Source: Flavobacteriales bacterium
GTDB taxonomy: Bacteria; Bacteroidota; Bacteroidia; Flavobacteriales; TMED113
Direction: 5' to 3'
Assembly: GCA_002713285.1 (NCBI GenBank)
Contig: PAVX01000038.1
Coordinates: forward strand, 5,575-13,074
Length of the DNA stretch: 7,500 nt
Of the stretch, positions 1 to 6,302 are shown in pieces (the stretch's first letter is position 1; each line of letters begins with the position of its first letter). The notes under the pieces were generated by a model that did not search any database, was not told where the DNA came from, and saw only the letters and a list, made by a program, of their open reading frames with translations. A program made the translations under genes and the position numbers.

Positions 1-506
1 CCCATTAATACTCCATATGCAGTGACTACAGAGGGGTCTCCGCTACCACCTAGTTCAATAGGTTTGCCTACCACATGGTTAGTCTCCTTATAAATAATTT
101 CCATATCACTTGTTGTCATTCCTACATCCTCTGCAGTGATATATTTTCCATTTTGAGATTCCACAAACTTTCCAAATGATCTCATCATATTATTAGTTTT
201 ATTATCGGAGTTACCAATAATAACAGCTTTACCTCCACCTAAATTTAAACCCGTAATAGCAGCTTTATAGGTCATGCCTCTAGATAATCTTAATACATCG
301 TGAGTTGCTTCACTAACACTATTATATTCCCACATTCTTGTACCACCTAATGCAGGCCCTAAGTTTGTGTTATGAATTGCAATAATTGCATATAGATTAG
401 TTGCTTCATCAGAACAGAAAACAACTTTTTCATGATTTTTTTTGTTTAAATATTCAAGGACATTGGGTTCTATTCCTGGGATTTCTCTAATGTCACATAT
501 TTTCAT
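1..506 (-). CDS. Glu/Leu/Phe/Val dehydrogenase, leucine-dehydrogenase type (partial, C-terminus outside window)
   Basis: This is an NAD-dependent amino-acid dehydrogenase that reversibly deaminates a branched-chain amino acid such as leucine to its 2-oxo acid in the cytoplasm. The minus-strand frame opens at ATG 506-504 and stays open to the left edge, giving 168 residues of a protein that is usually about 350-370 long. The visible part is the substrate-binding (dimerisation) domain. It shows GPALGGTRMW (residues 50-59), the substrate lysine in MTYK (K81), the GLNLGGGKAVIIG block with the catalytic lysine K93, and TAEDVGM (124-130). The GSGDPSVVTAYGV stretch (154-166) leads into the Rossmann domain, which lies off the window. 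K81 and K93 correspond to the two conserved lysines of leucine dehydrogenases. The gene is transcribed divergently from the ABC exporter. Family assignment is strong; leucine rather than glutamate, valine or phenylalanine is inferred from the motifs. Confidence 0.93.
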   Translation of the reverse strand, partial: MKICDIREIPGIEPNVLEYLNKKNHEKVVFCSDEATNLYAIIAIHNTNLGPALGGTRMWEYNSVSEATHDVLRLSRGMTYKAAITGLNLGGGKAVIIGNSDNKTNNMMRSFGKFVESQNGKYITAEDVGMTTSDMEIIYKETNHVVGKPIELGGSGDPSVVTAYGVLM

Positions 507-551
507 AATAGGGTTGAAATTTTTCGAAAATTATTATTTCATAATGCACGA

Positions 552-559
552 CAAAAGTA
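552..559 (-). promoter_or_regulatory. Putative -7 promoter element of the amino-acid dehydrogenase gene
   Basis: The minus strand reads TACTTTTG here, an exact match to the Bacteroidota -7 consensus TAnnTTTG. It would start transcription roughly 40 nt before the dehydrogenase ATG at 506. Twenty bases further upstream there is only TTTC where TTTG would be expected for the -33 element, so the call rests mainly on the -7 box and its position. Confidence 0.45.
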
Positions 560-596
560 ATGTATTTTATTTATAAATTGAAAATTATTTTCTATT

Positions 597-2369
597 ATGG
601 AAAGCTTAAGATATTTAAATAAGTATTTAATAAAATATAGTTCTAAAATTATTTTTGGATTTTTATTTATTATTGTTGCAAATATTTCAGCTCTTTTTCC
701 TGCTCATTTAATTGGAAAGTCTTTTAATTTAATTGCCGATCAAATTAATAAATCTAAGTCGGCATCTATAAATTTAGATGAACTATATTATTACTTATCT
801 ATTTATGCAGGTTTATTAATTTTATTTGCAGTTCTCAGAGGTGTTTTCATGTTTTATATGAGGCAAAATATTATAGTAGTTTCTAGATTAATTGAATATG
901 ATTTAAAAAATGAGATTTATCAACATTATCAAAGGCTATCATTTAATTTTTATAAAAAACACGATATTGGTGATTTGTTAAATCGCATTACCGAAGATGT
1001 TAGTAAGGTTCGGATGTATCTTGGTCCCGCGATTATGTATAGCTTAAATTTAACTACCTTGATTATTCTTATTCTGTATAGAATGTTAACAGTTAGTCCA
1101 GAGCTTACATTAATTGCTTTGAGTCCTTTGCCTCTATTGTCCTTGTTAATTTATAGAGTTAGCCATAATATAAATTATAAAAGCAGTATTGTTCAAAATC
1201 AACTATCTAAGTTAACAAATACAGCACAGGAAGCATTTCTAGGGATTAGGTTAATTAAATCTTTTGTTAGAGAAAATAATATTATTAAAGAATTTAATCA
1301 TGTTTCTGAAGAATATATGGATCATAGTATTCAGTTATCTAAGATTAATGCAATTTTCTTCCCTTTAATTTCTCTTTTAGTAGGTGTTAGTATTTTATTG
1401 ACTATATATGTTGGAGGTATTTTTATGATAGATGGATCAATTAGTGTTGGTGAAATTACAGAATTCATCATTTATGTGAATATGTTAACCTGGCCTGCAA
1501 CTTCTATTGGATGGGTAACTGAGGTAATTCAAAGAGCAGCCGCTTCACAAGCAAGAATTAATGAATTTTTAAACAATAAAGACTATACAAATTTCCATCT
1601 TTCTTCTGAAAGAGATTATATTTTTAAAGACCAAATTCAACATATTAAGTTAGTAGACTTATCATATTTATATTCGGATTCAAATTCATTAGCAATAAAT
1701 TGTATAAATCTAGATTTAAAGCTTAATAATATTACAGCTTTTGTTGGTCATGTAGGTTCTGGAAAAACCACCATCCTTCAATTAATAGCCGGCATTTTAC
1801 AGCCATCTTCTGGTCAGATGTTTCTGAATGATATTTCTTCACATCATTTTGATTGGTTTAAATTTCGAAATAAGATCTCATATGTCCATCAGGATGTTTT
1901 TTTATTTTCAGATTCTATTAGAAATAATATTTTGTTTGGTGTAAAGGGTGTTTCGAATGAAGATTTATTACATATTGCTAAGAAAGTACATATTTTAGAT
2001 GAGGTTCAAGGATTTGAACATGGTTTTGACACCATCATTGGTGAGGGTGGTATTACTCTTTCAGGAGGTCAAAAGCAACGCATCGCATTAGCAAGAGCAT
2101 TAATTAGAAAACCAAGTATTTTATTGTTAGATGATGCCTTATCTAATGTAGATTCTTCTACCGAAATTAAGATCATGAACTATATAACCAATAATTTAAA
2201 GAACACAGCAATATTTTTAACATCTAACAGATTGTCTGTATTATCGTTATGTAATCGAGTATTTGTATTAAAATATGGAAAAGTTATTCAGAGAGGATCA
2301 CATAAAGACTTAATTCAAAAAGAAGGTGAATACAATAAATTATTTTTTCACCAAATGGTTTCAGCATAA
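597..2369 (+). CDS. ABC exporter half-transporter (membrane domain fused to ATPase), MdlA/MsbA-like
   Basis: This is an inner-membrane export ATPase of the type IV (MsbA/MdlA-like) group, whose relatives move lipids, peptides or drugs; the substrate cannot be told here. The 590 residues hold an ABC transmembrane domain with about six helices (near 17-38, 64-88, 142-163, 168-188, 251-275 and 283-305) and a C-terminal nucleotide-binding domain. Visible motifs are the A-loop Tyr (Y359), Walker A GHVGSGKTT (384-392), Q-loop Q432, signature LSGGQ (488-492) and Walker B ILLLDD (508-513). Two residues are atypical. The position after the Walker B Asp is D513, not the catalytic Glu; MdlA-type proteins also have Asp there. 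The switch histidine of the usual HRLS motif is Asn (N544, TSNRLSVL). The first ATG of the frame fits normal family length; no Shine-Dalgarno site is seen. No partner half-transporter is in the window, so homodimer versus heterodimer is open. Confidence 0.92.
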   Translation: MESLRYLNKYLIKYSSKIIFGFLFIIVANISALFPAHLIGKSFNLIADQINKSKSASINLDELYYYLSIYAGLLILFAVLRGVFMFYMRQNIIVVSRLIEYDLKNEIYQHYQRLSFNFYKKHDIGDLLNRITEDVSKVRMYLGPAIMYSLNLTTLIILILYRMLTVSPELTLIALSPLPLLSLLIYRVSHNINYKSSIVQNQLSKLTNTAQEAFLGIRLIKSFVRENNIIKEFNHVSEEYMDHSIQLSKINAIFFPLISLLVGVSILLTIYVGGIFMIDGSISVGEITEFIIYVNMLTWPATSIGWVTEVIQRAAASQARINEFLNNKDYTNFHLSSERDYIFKDQIQHIKLVDLSYLYSDSNSLAINCINLDLKLNNITAFVGHVGSGKTTILQLIAGILQPSSGQMFLNDISSHHFDWFKFRNKISYVHQDVFLFSDSIRNNILFGVKGVSNEDLLHIAKKVHILDEVQGFEHGFDTIIGEGGITLSGGQKQRIALARALIRKPSILLLDDALSNVDSSTEIKIMNYITNNLKNTAIFLTSNRLSVLSLCNRVFVLKYGKVIQRGSHKDLIQKEGEYNKLFFHQMVSA

Positions 2370-2372
2370 GAC

Positions 2373-2402
2373 TTTGAATCTAAATATATTTTTATAGATT
2401 TG
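2373..2402 (+). promoter_or_regulatory. Predicted Bacteroidota-type promoter of the PUR-domain gene
   Basis: TTTG at 2373-2376 is followed, after 18 bases, by TAGATTTG at 2395-2402, an exact TAnnTTTG -7 box. Spacing and both boxes fit the Bacteroidota primary sigma-factor consensus. Transcription would begin near 2408, leaving a leader of about 25 nt before the ATG at 2433. The site lies just after the ABC exporter stop, so the PUR gene probably has its own promoter in addition to any read-through. A 6-bp inverted repeat (AATCTA at 2377-2382, TAGATT at 2395-2400) sits within it. Confidence 0.6.
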
Positions 2403-2432
2403 CTCATTAAATAATAATTAATTAAAATAAAA

Positions 2433-2792
2433 ATGGAAGGAAAAGAAAATTACGAAAGAGAAGAGATTTTTTCAAAATCTGTTCGAGCGGGTAGAAGAAC
2501 ATATTTTTTTGATGTGAGATCTACTAGGGCAGAAGACTATTATATGACAATTACAGAAAGTAAAAAATTCAGTAATGATGATGGAACAGCTCATTATAAG
2601 AAGCATAAAATCTATTTATATAAAGAAGATTTTGATGAATTTGCAGCTAGTTTTAAAGAAGTAGCAGATTTTATTTTTGACAAAAAAGGTCGAGATGTTA
2701 TTACTAACAATGAAAACACAAATGATGGAGATTCTGCTGCTGATTCTAAGGATCCTGAAACTTTTTCAGATATTCAGTTTGAAGACATATAA
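2433..2792 (+). CDS. PUR-family DNA/RNA-binding protein (DUF3276)
   Basis: This small protein of the DUF3276 family, now grouped with PUR (purine-rich element binding) proteins, is nearly universal in Bacteroidota. PUR domains bind single-stranded purine-rich DNA or RNA and usually dimerise. Of its 119 residues, about 8-86 form the PUR-like domain, with the characteristic run from EIFSKSVRAGRRTYFFDVR (11-29) through DYYMTITESKK (35-45) to the KIYLYKEDFDEF helix start (59-70). Residues 87-119 form an acidic, Asn/Asp/Ser-rich tail that looks disordered. There is no signal peptide or membrane segment, so it is cytoplasmic. The start is the only sensible ATG, preceded by an A/T-rich leader without a Shine-Dalgarno site. 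It lies 63 bp after the ABC exporter with its own predicted promoter and ends just before a hairpin terminator. Its target in this organism is unknown. Confidence 0.88.
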   Translation: MEGKENYEREEIFSKSVRAGRRTYFFDVRSTRAEDYYMTITESKKFSNDDGTAHYKKHKIYLYKEDFDEFAASFKEVADFIFDKKGRDVITNNENTNDGDSAADSKDPETFSDIQFEDI

Positions 2793-2828
2793 TTAAGTTA
2801 TTTTAAAAATATTTAATTTGTTTGAAAT

Positions 2829-2855
2829 AAAAAAGCGGGAAAATCCCGCTTTTTT
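2829..2855. terminator. Bidirectional intrinsic terminator between the PUR gene and the SRP RNA gene
   Basis: AGCGGGA (2834-2840) and TCCCGCT (2844-2850) form a perfect 7-bp GC-rich stem with an AAA loop. The stem is flanked by an A-run on the left and a T-run on the right that extend the pairing. Read on the plus strand the hairpin is followed by TTTTTT and ends the PUR transcript; read on the minus strand it is also followed by a T-run and can back up termination of the SRP RNA gene. Confidence 0.9.
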
Positions 2856-2864
2856 ATTTTATCT

Positions 2865-2874
2865 AAAAAAAAAA
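2865..2874 (-). terminator. T-tract terminator at the 3' end of the SRP RNA
   Basis: Immediately after the closing CTTGCC strand of the SRP RNA the minus strand carries ten T residues. The terminal helix of the RNA itself (GGCAAG with CTTGCC) followed by this T-tract has the form of an intrinsic terminator, so the RNA may need little 3' trimming. Confidence 0.6.
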
Positions 2875-2970
2875 GGCAAGCTACTTACATCACACCGCTA
2901 CAACCACCTTATCCTTGCTGTCTTCCGACCCTGGGGAGGTTTAGTGGGAGCTGGTTGTGTAAGACTTGCC
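2875..2970 (-). ncRNA. ffs: Signal recognition particle RNA, small bacterial type (4.5S RNA)
   Basis: This is the RNA scaffold of the signal recognition particle. It binds Ffh and, with the receptor FtsY, targets nascent membrane and secreted proteins to the Sec translocon. On the minus strand the 96-nt product begins GGCAAG and ends CTTGCC, which pair. Further inward CTTACA pairs with TGTAAG and ACAACC with GGTTGT, making one long hairpin. The conserved domain IV is clear: CAGGGTCGGAAGACAGCAAGG, close to the E. coli form, with the GGAA tetraloop at 2926-2923 and the AGCA side of the symmetric internal loop that contacts Ffh. Length fits the small bacterial class without an Alu domain. A T10 run follows the 3' end directly, and a TAnnTTTG box lies just upstream of the 5' end. 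Ends are estimated from pairing and could be off by a few bases. Confidence 0.92.
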
Positions 2971-2975
2971 CACAG

Positions 2976-2983
2976 CAAAAATA
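2976..2983 (-). promoter_or_regulatory. -7 promoter element of the SRP RNA gene
   Basis: The minus strand reads TATTTTTG, an exact TAnnTTTG match, ending five bases before the predicted 5' G of the SRP RNA at 2970. This spacing is what is expected if transcription starts at the mature 5' end. No clear TTTG -33 box is seen at the usual distance. Confidence 0.6.
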
Positions 2984-3003
2984 ATCTTATTTTTTATTTA
3001 TAG

Positions 3004-3011
3004 TATATTTG
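3004..3011 (+). promoter_or_regulatory. Putative -7 promoter element of the DUF4199-glycosyltransferase operon
   Basis: TATATTTG matches the Bacteroidota TAnnTTTG box exactly and lies 14 bases before the ATG at 3026, so the leader would be only about 9 nt. The -33 region lacks TTTG. It is the only good candidate between the divergent SRP RNA and the first gene of the operon, and lies about 20 bp from the SRP RNA -7 box on the other strand. Confidence 0.45.
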
Positions 3012-3025
3012 AGTTATAAAATATT

Positions 3026-3532
3026 ATGAAAAAAAGGATTAAAAAACATGCCTTTTCTCAAGGCGCTTATTTAGGATTGTTTCTTTTATTGATTATGAAT
3101 ATTTTTTATTTTTCTAACCCAGAAAGCATAATGTCCGGATTTAATACTTATTCTATTCTCTTTATGTTAGTATTATTAATTTATCCGGTTATTTCAATAT
3201 ATAATTTTGATTTTTCTACAACGGAAAGCATATTTAAAGACTATTTTTCCACATCATTTATTATGATGTTGACAGCCCTCCTAATTACAACGTTTTACTC
3301 TTATTTATTATATAATTTTATTGATTGTGATTTAATTAATCAGTATGTAGATTTACAATATGATACATGTTTGAAAAATCCTAATTGCAATATGTCATTT
3401 GAAGAATCTTTATTACTGTATAAAAATGATTATTTTTCCATTTCTGGACAACTACAGTCATATGTATTTGCTTTAATTCCTTGCACACTATATTCAGCAA
3501 TTATATCTTTGTTAATGAAAATTATTAAATAG
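3026..3532 (+). CDS. DUF4199-like integral membrane protein
   Basis: This is a small inner-membrane protein of unknown function. The 168 residues show a basic N-terminus (MKKRIKKH) and four likely membrane helices near 12-29, 41-59, 73-97 and 143-165. A polar loop of about 45 residues between helices three and four contains three Cys (101, 115, 121). Length, helix layout and the FKDYFSTSF motif (70-78) before the third helix resemble the Bacteroidota DUF4199 family, which I recall often preceding a GT2 glycosyltransferase, as here. It starts the plus-strand operon and is separated from the glycosyltransferase by only two bases, so the two are probably co-translated and may act together, for example on a lipid-linked sugar; that role is inference from context. 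The family call rests on layout and neighbourhood more than on a diagnostic motif. Confidence 0.68.
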   Translation: MKKRIKKHAFSQGAYLGLFLLLIMNIFYFSNPESIMSGFNTYSILFMLVLLIYPVISIYNFDFSTTESIFKDYFSTSFIMMLTALLITTFYSYLLYNFIDCDLINQYVDLQYDTCLKNPNCNMSFEESLLLYKNDYFSISGQLQSYVFALIPCTLYSAIISLLMKIIK

Positions 3533-3534
3533 TT

Positions 3535-4473
3535 ATGAATTTATCGATTGTTATTCCTGTTTTTAATGAGGCAGAATCTCTCACTATTCTTTCTGATGAA
3601 ATTTCGACAGTTATATCAAAATCAGATTATTCATATGAGATTATATTTATTGATGATGGAAGTACTGATGAATCTTGGAATATTATCCAATCGCTCTCCA
3701 TGGAAAACCATATTAAGGGTATAAGATTTAAAAAAAATCTTGGTAAGTCCGCTGCGTTAGATGTAGGTTTTTTACATGCACAAGGTGACGTAGTGATTAC
3801 GATGGATTCAGATTTACAAGATGATCCTAATGAAATCCCAGAATTATATAAAATGATTAGACAAGATGGATATGATTTAGTTTCGGGTTGGAAAAAAAAT
3901 AGGTTAGATCCATTGTCAAAAACTATTCCAACAAAATTATATAACTGGGCAACTAGAGTTATGTCTGGTATATCTCTCCATGATTTTAATTGTGGTTTGA
4001 AGGCTTATTCTATTGATGCTATCAGGCATGTTAGATTATCCGGAGAGATGCATAGATATATTCCGTTATTAGTTAAAAATGAAGGTTATAATCATATTGG
4101 AGAAAAGATTATAAATCACCGAAAGAGGACCTATGGTGACACAAAGTATGGTGGATGGAATCGTTTTTCTAATGGGTTACTTGATTTAATTTCCATTTCT
4201 TTTTTACATAAGTTTGGAAAAACTCCTATGCATTTATTTGGTTTATTAGGTATTTTATTTTTTTTGACAGGTTTTATTATTGCTGCGTATTTAACATATG
4301 CAAAATTCATATTGTTAGAATTTAATATGACTGATAGGCCATTATTTTATTTTGGTATGTTATGTATGATTATTGGAACTCAATTGTTTTTGTCCGGGTT
4401 TTTAGGTGAATTAATTATTCGAAATAAACCTATTAGTAATTTGGAAAAAATCAGTCAAAAAATAGGGTTTTAA
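3535..4473 (+). CDS. Family 2 glycosyltransferase, DPM/GtrB-like (polyprenyl-phosphate sugar transferase type)
   Basis: This enzyme probably moves a sugar from a nucleotide donor to a polyprenyl phosphate on the cytoplasmic face of the inner membrane, giving a lipid-linked sugar for envelope glycans. The 312 residues start with a GT-A domain: IVIPVFNEAE (5-14), FIDDGSTDES (38-47) for donor binding, NLGKSAALDVGF (68-79) and the metal-binding DSDLQDDP (91-98, DxD at 91-93). The acceptor-side motif HDFNCGLKAY (149-158) and HRKRTYGDTKYGG (195-207) are typical of the DPM1/GtrB/ArnC-like group. Two C-terminal helices (about 232-255 and 270-294) anchor it in the membrane. The ATG lies two bases after the DUF4199 stop, and the next gene starts one base after this stop, so it is inside an operon. 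Sugar and acceptor cannot be read from the sequence. Confidence 0.92.
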   Translation: MNLSIVIPVFNEAESLTILSDEISTVISKSDYSYEIIFIDDGSTDESWNIIQSLSMENHIKGIRFKKNLGKSAALDVGFLHAQGDVVITMDSDLQDDPNEIPELYKMIRQDGYDLVSGWKKNRLDPLSKTIPTKLYNWATRVMSGISLHDFNCGLKAYSIDAIRHVRLSGEMHRYIPLLVKNEGYNHIGEKIINHRKRTYGDTKYGGWNRFSNGLLDLISISFLHKFGKTPMHLFGLLGILFFLTGFIIAAYLTYAKFILLEFNMTDRPLFYFGMLCMIIGTQLFLSGFLGELIIRNKPISNLEKISQKIGF

Positions 4474-4474
4474 T

Positions 4475-5635
4475 TTGTTAAAAAGAATTATCATAGGGCC
4501 TACTTACCCTCTTAGAGGAGGAATTTCAGAGAGTAATCATGCATTGCAATCTGCTTTTAAAGAAAAAGGAGGAATTACCAAAATTGTTTCATATAGTCTC
4601 CAGTATCCTAATTTTCTTTTTCCGGGAAAAACTCAAAACATGGATGATGTAAAGCGAAGTGCTGATAATACCTTTAAATTAATTAACACATTAAATCCTG
4701 TTTCTTGGATTCAAACAATTCGGTGGATTATAAAAGAACAACCTGATTATATTATAGTGCGGTATTGGCATCCATATTTTGCTATTTGTTTAAGTTTTAT
4801 AATTAAAATTTTAAAAAAACAGTCTTTTTTTATTATTGGTTGGATTGATAATGTGAAGCCTCATGAATCTATTCCTTTTCAACATTTTTTAACATCTTGT
4901 TTTTTAAAAAGCTGCCATACATTTGTTGTAATGTCCAATTCTGTTAAAAATGATCTTATGAAACTCCATAGTATTATTGAAGGCAAGATACATTTTCATC
5001 CACATCCAATTTATAATGTTTTTGGTAACACTATAAATAAAACAGTTGCTAAATCTAATATTGGTATCACAGAATTCAAGGAGATAAATCATGATAGATA
5101 TATTTTATTTTTTGGATTGATTAGAAAATATAAAGGACTAAATCTTTTACTTGATGTTATCGCATCGAAGAAAATCAAAGCCCTGAATTTAAAATTAATT
5201 ATAGCAGGAGAATTTTATGACTCTAAAGAAAAATATATACAGAAAATTAACTCATTAAATCTTAATGACAGGGTTCGATTATATGATTTTTACATTAAAA
5301 ATGAAGATGTGGCAAATTATTTTTGTGCTGCTGATATCGTAGTTCAGCCATATATTTCTGCTACGCAAAGTGGTGTTTCGATGGTCGCTTATAATTTTAA
5401 TAAACCTATATTGTTAACCAATGTAGGCGGTTTGTCTGAGTATGTTGATCATAAAAAAAATGGGTATTTGGTTGATCCAAATATTGATGATATTGCTTTA
5501 GCTTTAGAAGATTTTTACACAAACAATAGAGAAAGTCAATTTTCTAATATGATTAAAAATCAAAAATCAGACTACACCTGGCCTAATTTGTGTGATAATT
5601 TTGATATGTTGTATGAAAAATCAAAAGATGTATAG
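4475..5635 (+). CDS. Family 4-like glycosyltransferase (GT-B fold), TTG start
   Basis: This is a cytoplasmic or membrane-associated GT-B enzyme that probably adds a sugar from a nucleotide donor to a growing glycan or glycolipid. The 386 residues begin with IIIGPTYPLRGGISE (5-19), the glycine-rich N-terminal loop of a Bacteroidota GT4 group. The C-terminal Rossmann half shows LFFGLIRKYKGLNLLL (211-226, with R217 and K220 in the donor-phosphate position), LIIAGEF (241-247) and DIVVQPY (287-293). TQSGVSMVAYNFNKPILLTN (297-316) and GGLSEYV (318-324) follow. The usual EX7E motif is replaced by Q298-X7-Y306, which I believe is common in this subgroup. The start is TTG at 4475: an in-frame stop lies just upstream at 4463-4465, and the next in-frame ATG is about residue 56, which would delete the N-terminal motif. 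It follows the GT2 gene by one base and overlaps the next gene. Substrates are unknown. Confidence 0.88.
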   Translation: MLKRIIIGPTYPLRGGISESNHALQSAFKEKGGITKIVSYSLQYPNFLFPGKTQNMDDVKRSADNTFKLINTLNPVSWIQTIRWIIKEQPDYIIVRYWHPYFAICLSFIIKILKKQSFFIIGWIDNVKPHESIPFQHFLTSCFLKSCHTFVVMSNSVKNDLMKLHSIIEGKIHFHPHPIYNVFGNTINKTVAKSNIGITEFKEINHDRYILFFGLIRKYKGLNLLLDVIASKKIKALNLKLIIAGEFYDSKEKYIQKINSLNLNDRVRLYDFYIKNEDVANYFCAADIVVQPYISATQSGVSMVAYNFNKPILLTNVGGLSEYVDHKKNGYLVDPNIDDIALALEDFYTNNRESQFSNMIKNQKSDYTWPNLCDNFDMLYEKSKDV

Positions 5636-6302
5636 ATTATTATTATTATTATTATTGATTTCAAGTATCAGCTTTTCTCAAAACAAATTTAATGACAAGG
5701 GAGAGCGATCTGGTATATGGAGAGGTTATCATGATAATGGGGCAATAAAATATGAGGGGAAATTTATTAATGGTAAAGAGATTGGATTGTTTGAATATTA
5801 TGATTATAGTGGTAATCTCGTTATTCGATTAGATTATCTTGAGCCTGGTCTTAGAAGTAAGGCAGAGGTTTATTATAGCAGTGGATTTATTAAATCAAGG
5901 GGAGAGTATGTAAATAAAGAAAAAAAAGGTCTTTGGATTTATTATAATTTAGATGGTAAGAGAATAGCGGAAGAAAATTTTGATTCTAATAATTTAAATG
6001 GTGAATGTAAATATTTTTACGATAATGGTAGATTGTCAGAAAAGTATATTTATTTACACAATAAAAAAGAAGGTGAGGCTGAAATATATTATCCTTCTGG
6101 CTATCTTAATATGAAGTGTAATTATCATTTGGACAAGTTGCATGGTGTTGCTGAATTCTATTATGATAAAACTAATCAGTTAGAGTCACAAGGTCTATAT
6201 ACTTTAGGTTTACAAGATTCAATTTGGGTTTTTTATAACGAGTTAGGAGACACATTAGATTTGTATGATTATATAAATAGGCGTTCTTTAATGATAGAAT
6301 AA
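5628..6302 (+). CDS. Secreted MORN-repeat protein (YwqK-like repeat)
   Basis: This exported protein consists almost entirely of MORN-type repeats; no enzymatic domain is seen and its function is unknown. From the ATG at 5628 it has 224 residues. A signal peptide of seven consecutive Leu plus ISSISFS probably ends before Q18. Residues 29-215 contain about eight repeats of 22-24 residues. Examples are GIWRGYHDNGAIKYEGKF (29-46), GLWIYYNLDGKRIAEENF (101-118), GECKYFYDNGRLSEKY (125-140) and GEAEIYYPSGYLNMKCNY (149-166). Databases often label such proteins as YwqK-family antitoxins, but no toxin is adjacent and the signal peptide argues against that role. Starts at 5592 and 5613 are also in frame. 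I prefer 5628 because it gives a clean signal peptide and an 8-bp overlap (ATGTATAG) with the preceding glycosyltransferase, typical of translational coupling; 5613 adds MKNQK and is also plausible. Confidence 0.85.
   Translation: MYRLLLLLLLISSISFSQNKFNDKGERSGIWRGYHDNGAIKYEGKFINGKEIGLFEYYDYSGNLVIRLDYLEPGLRSKAEVYYSSGFIKSRGEYVNKEKKGLWIYYNLDGKRIAEENFDSNNLNGECKYFYDNGRLSEKYIYLHNKKEGEAEIYYPSGYLNMKCNYHLDKLHGVAEFYYDKTNQLESQGLYTLGLQDSIWVFYNELGDTLDLYDYINRRSLMIE
5637..5654 (+). repeat. (TTA)6 trinucleotide microsatellite in the signal-peptide region
   Basis: Six consecutive TTA codons followed by TTG encode the seven-Leu hydrophobic core of the MORN protein's signal peptide. The repeat starts two bases after the glycosyltransferase stop. 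Slippage by whole units would keep the reading frame and only lengthen or shorten the hydrophobic core. Confidence 0.9.

Noticed and set aside
2377..2400. Inverted repeat after the ABC exporter as a terminator
   Set aside because: The stem is only six A/T-rich pairs with a 12-base loop and no following T-run, so it would be too weak; it overlaps a promoter match instead.
2818..3003. Plus-strand open frame of 61 codons
   Set aside because: It runs through the terminator and antisense to the SRP RNA; its protein has no family look and the base pattern is explained by the RNA hairpin.
4904..5092. Minus-strand open frame of 62 codons
   Set aside because: It lies wholly inside the GT4-like gene on the opposite strand and shows no motif.
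5592..5627. Longer N-terminus for the MORN protein (starts at 5592 or 5613)
   Set aside because: The 5592 start puts MIILICC before the signal peptide and overlaps the previous gene by 44 bases. The 5613 start remains possible, but 5628 gives the shortest overlap and a clean signal peptide.
5592..6302. MORN-repeat gene as the antitoxin of a toxin-antitoxin pair
   Set aside because: No small toxin gene is adjacent, the product has a signal peptide, and the neighbours are a glycosyltransferase and a protease; the antitoxin label comes from database naming.
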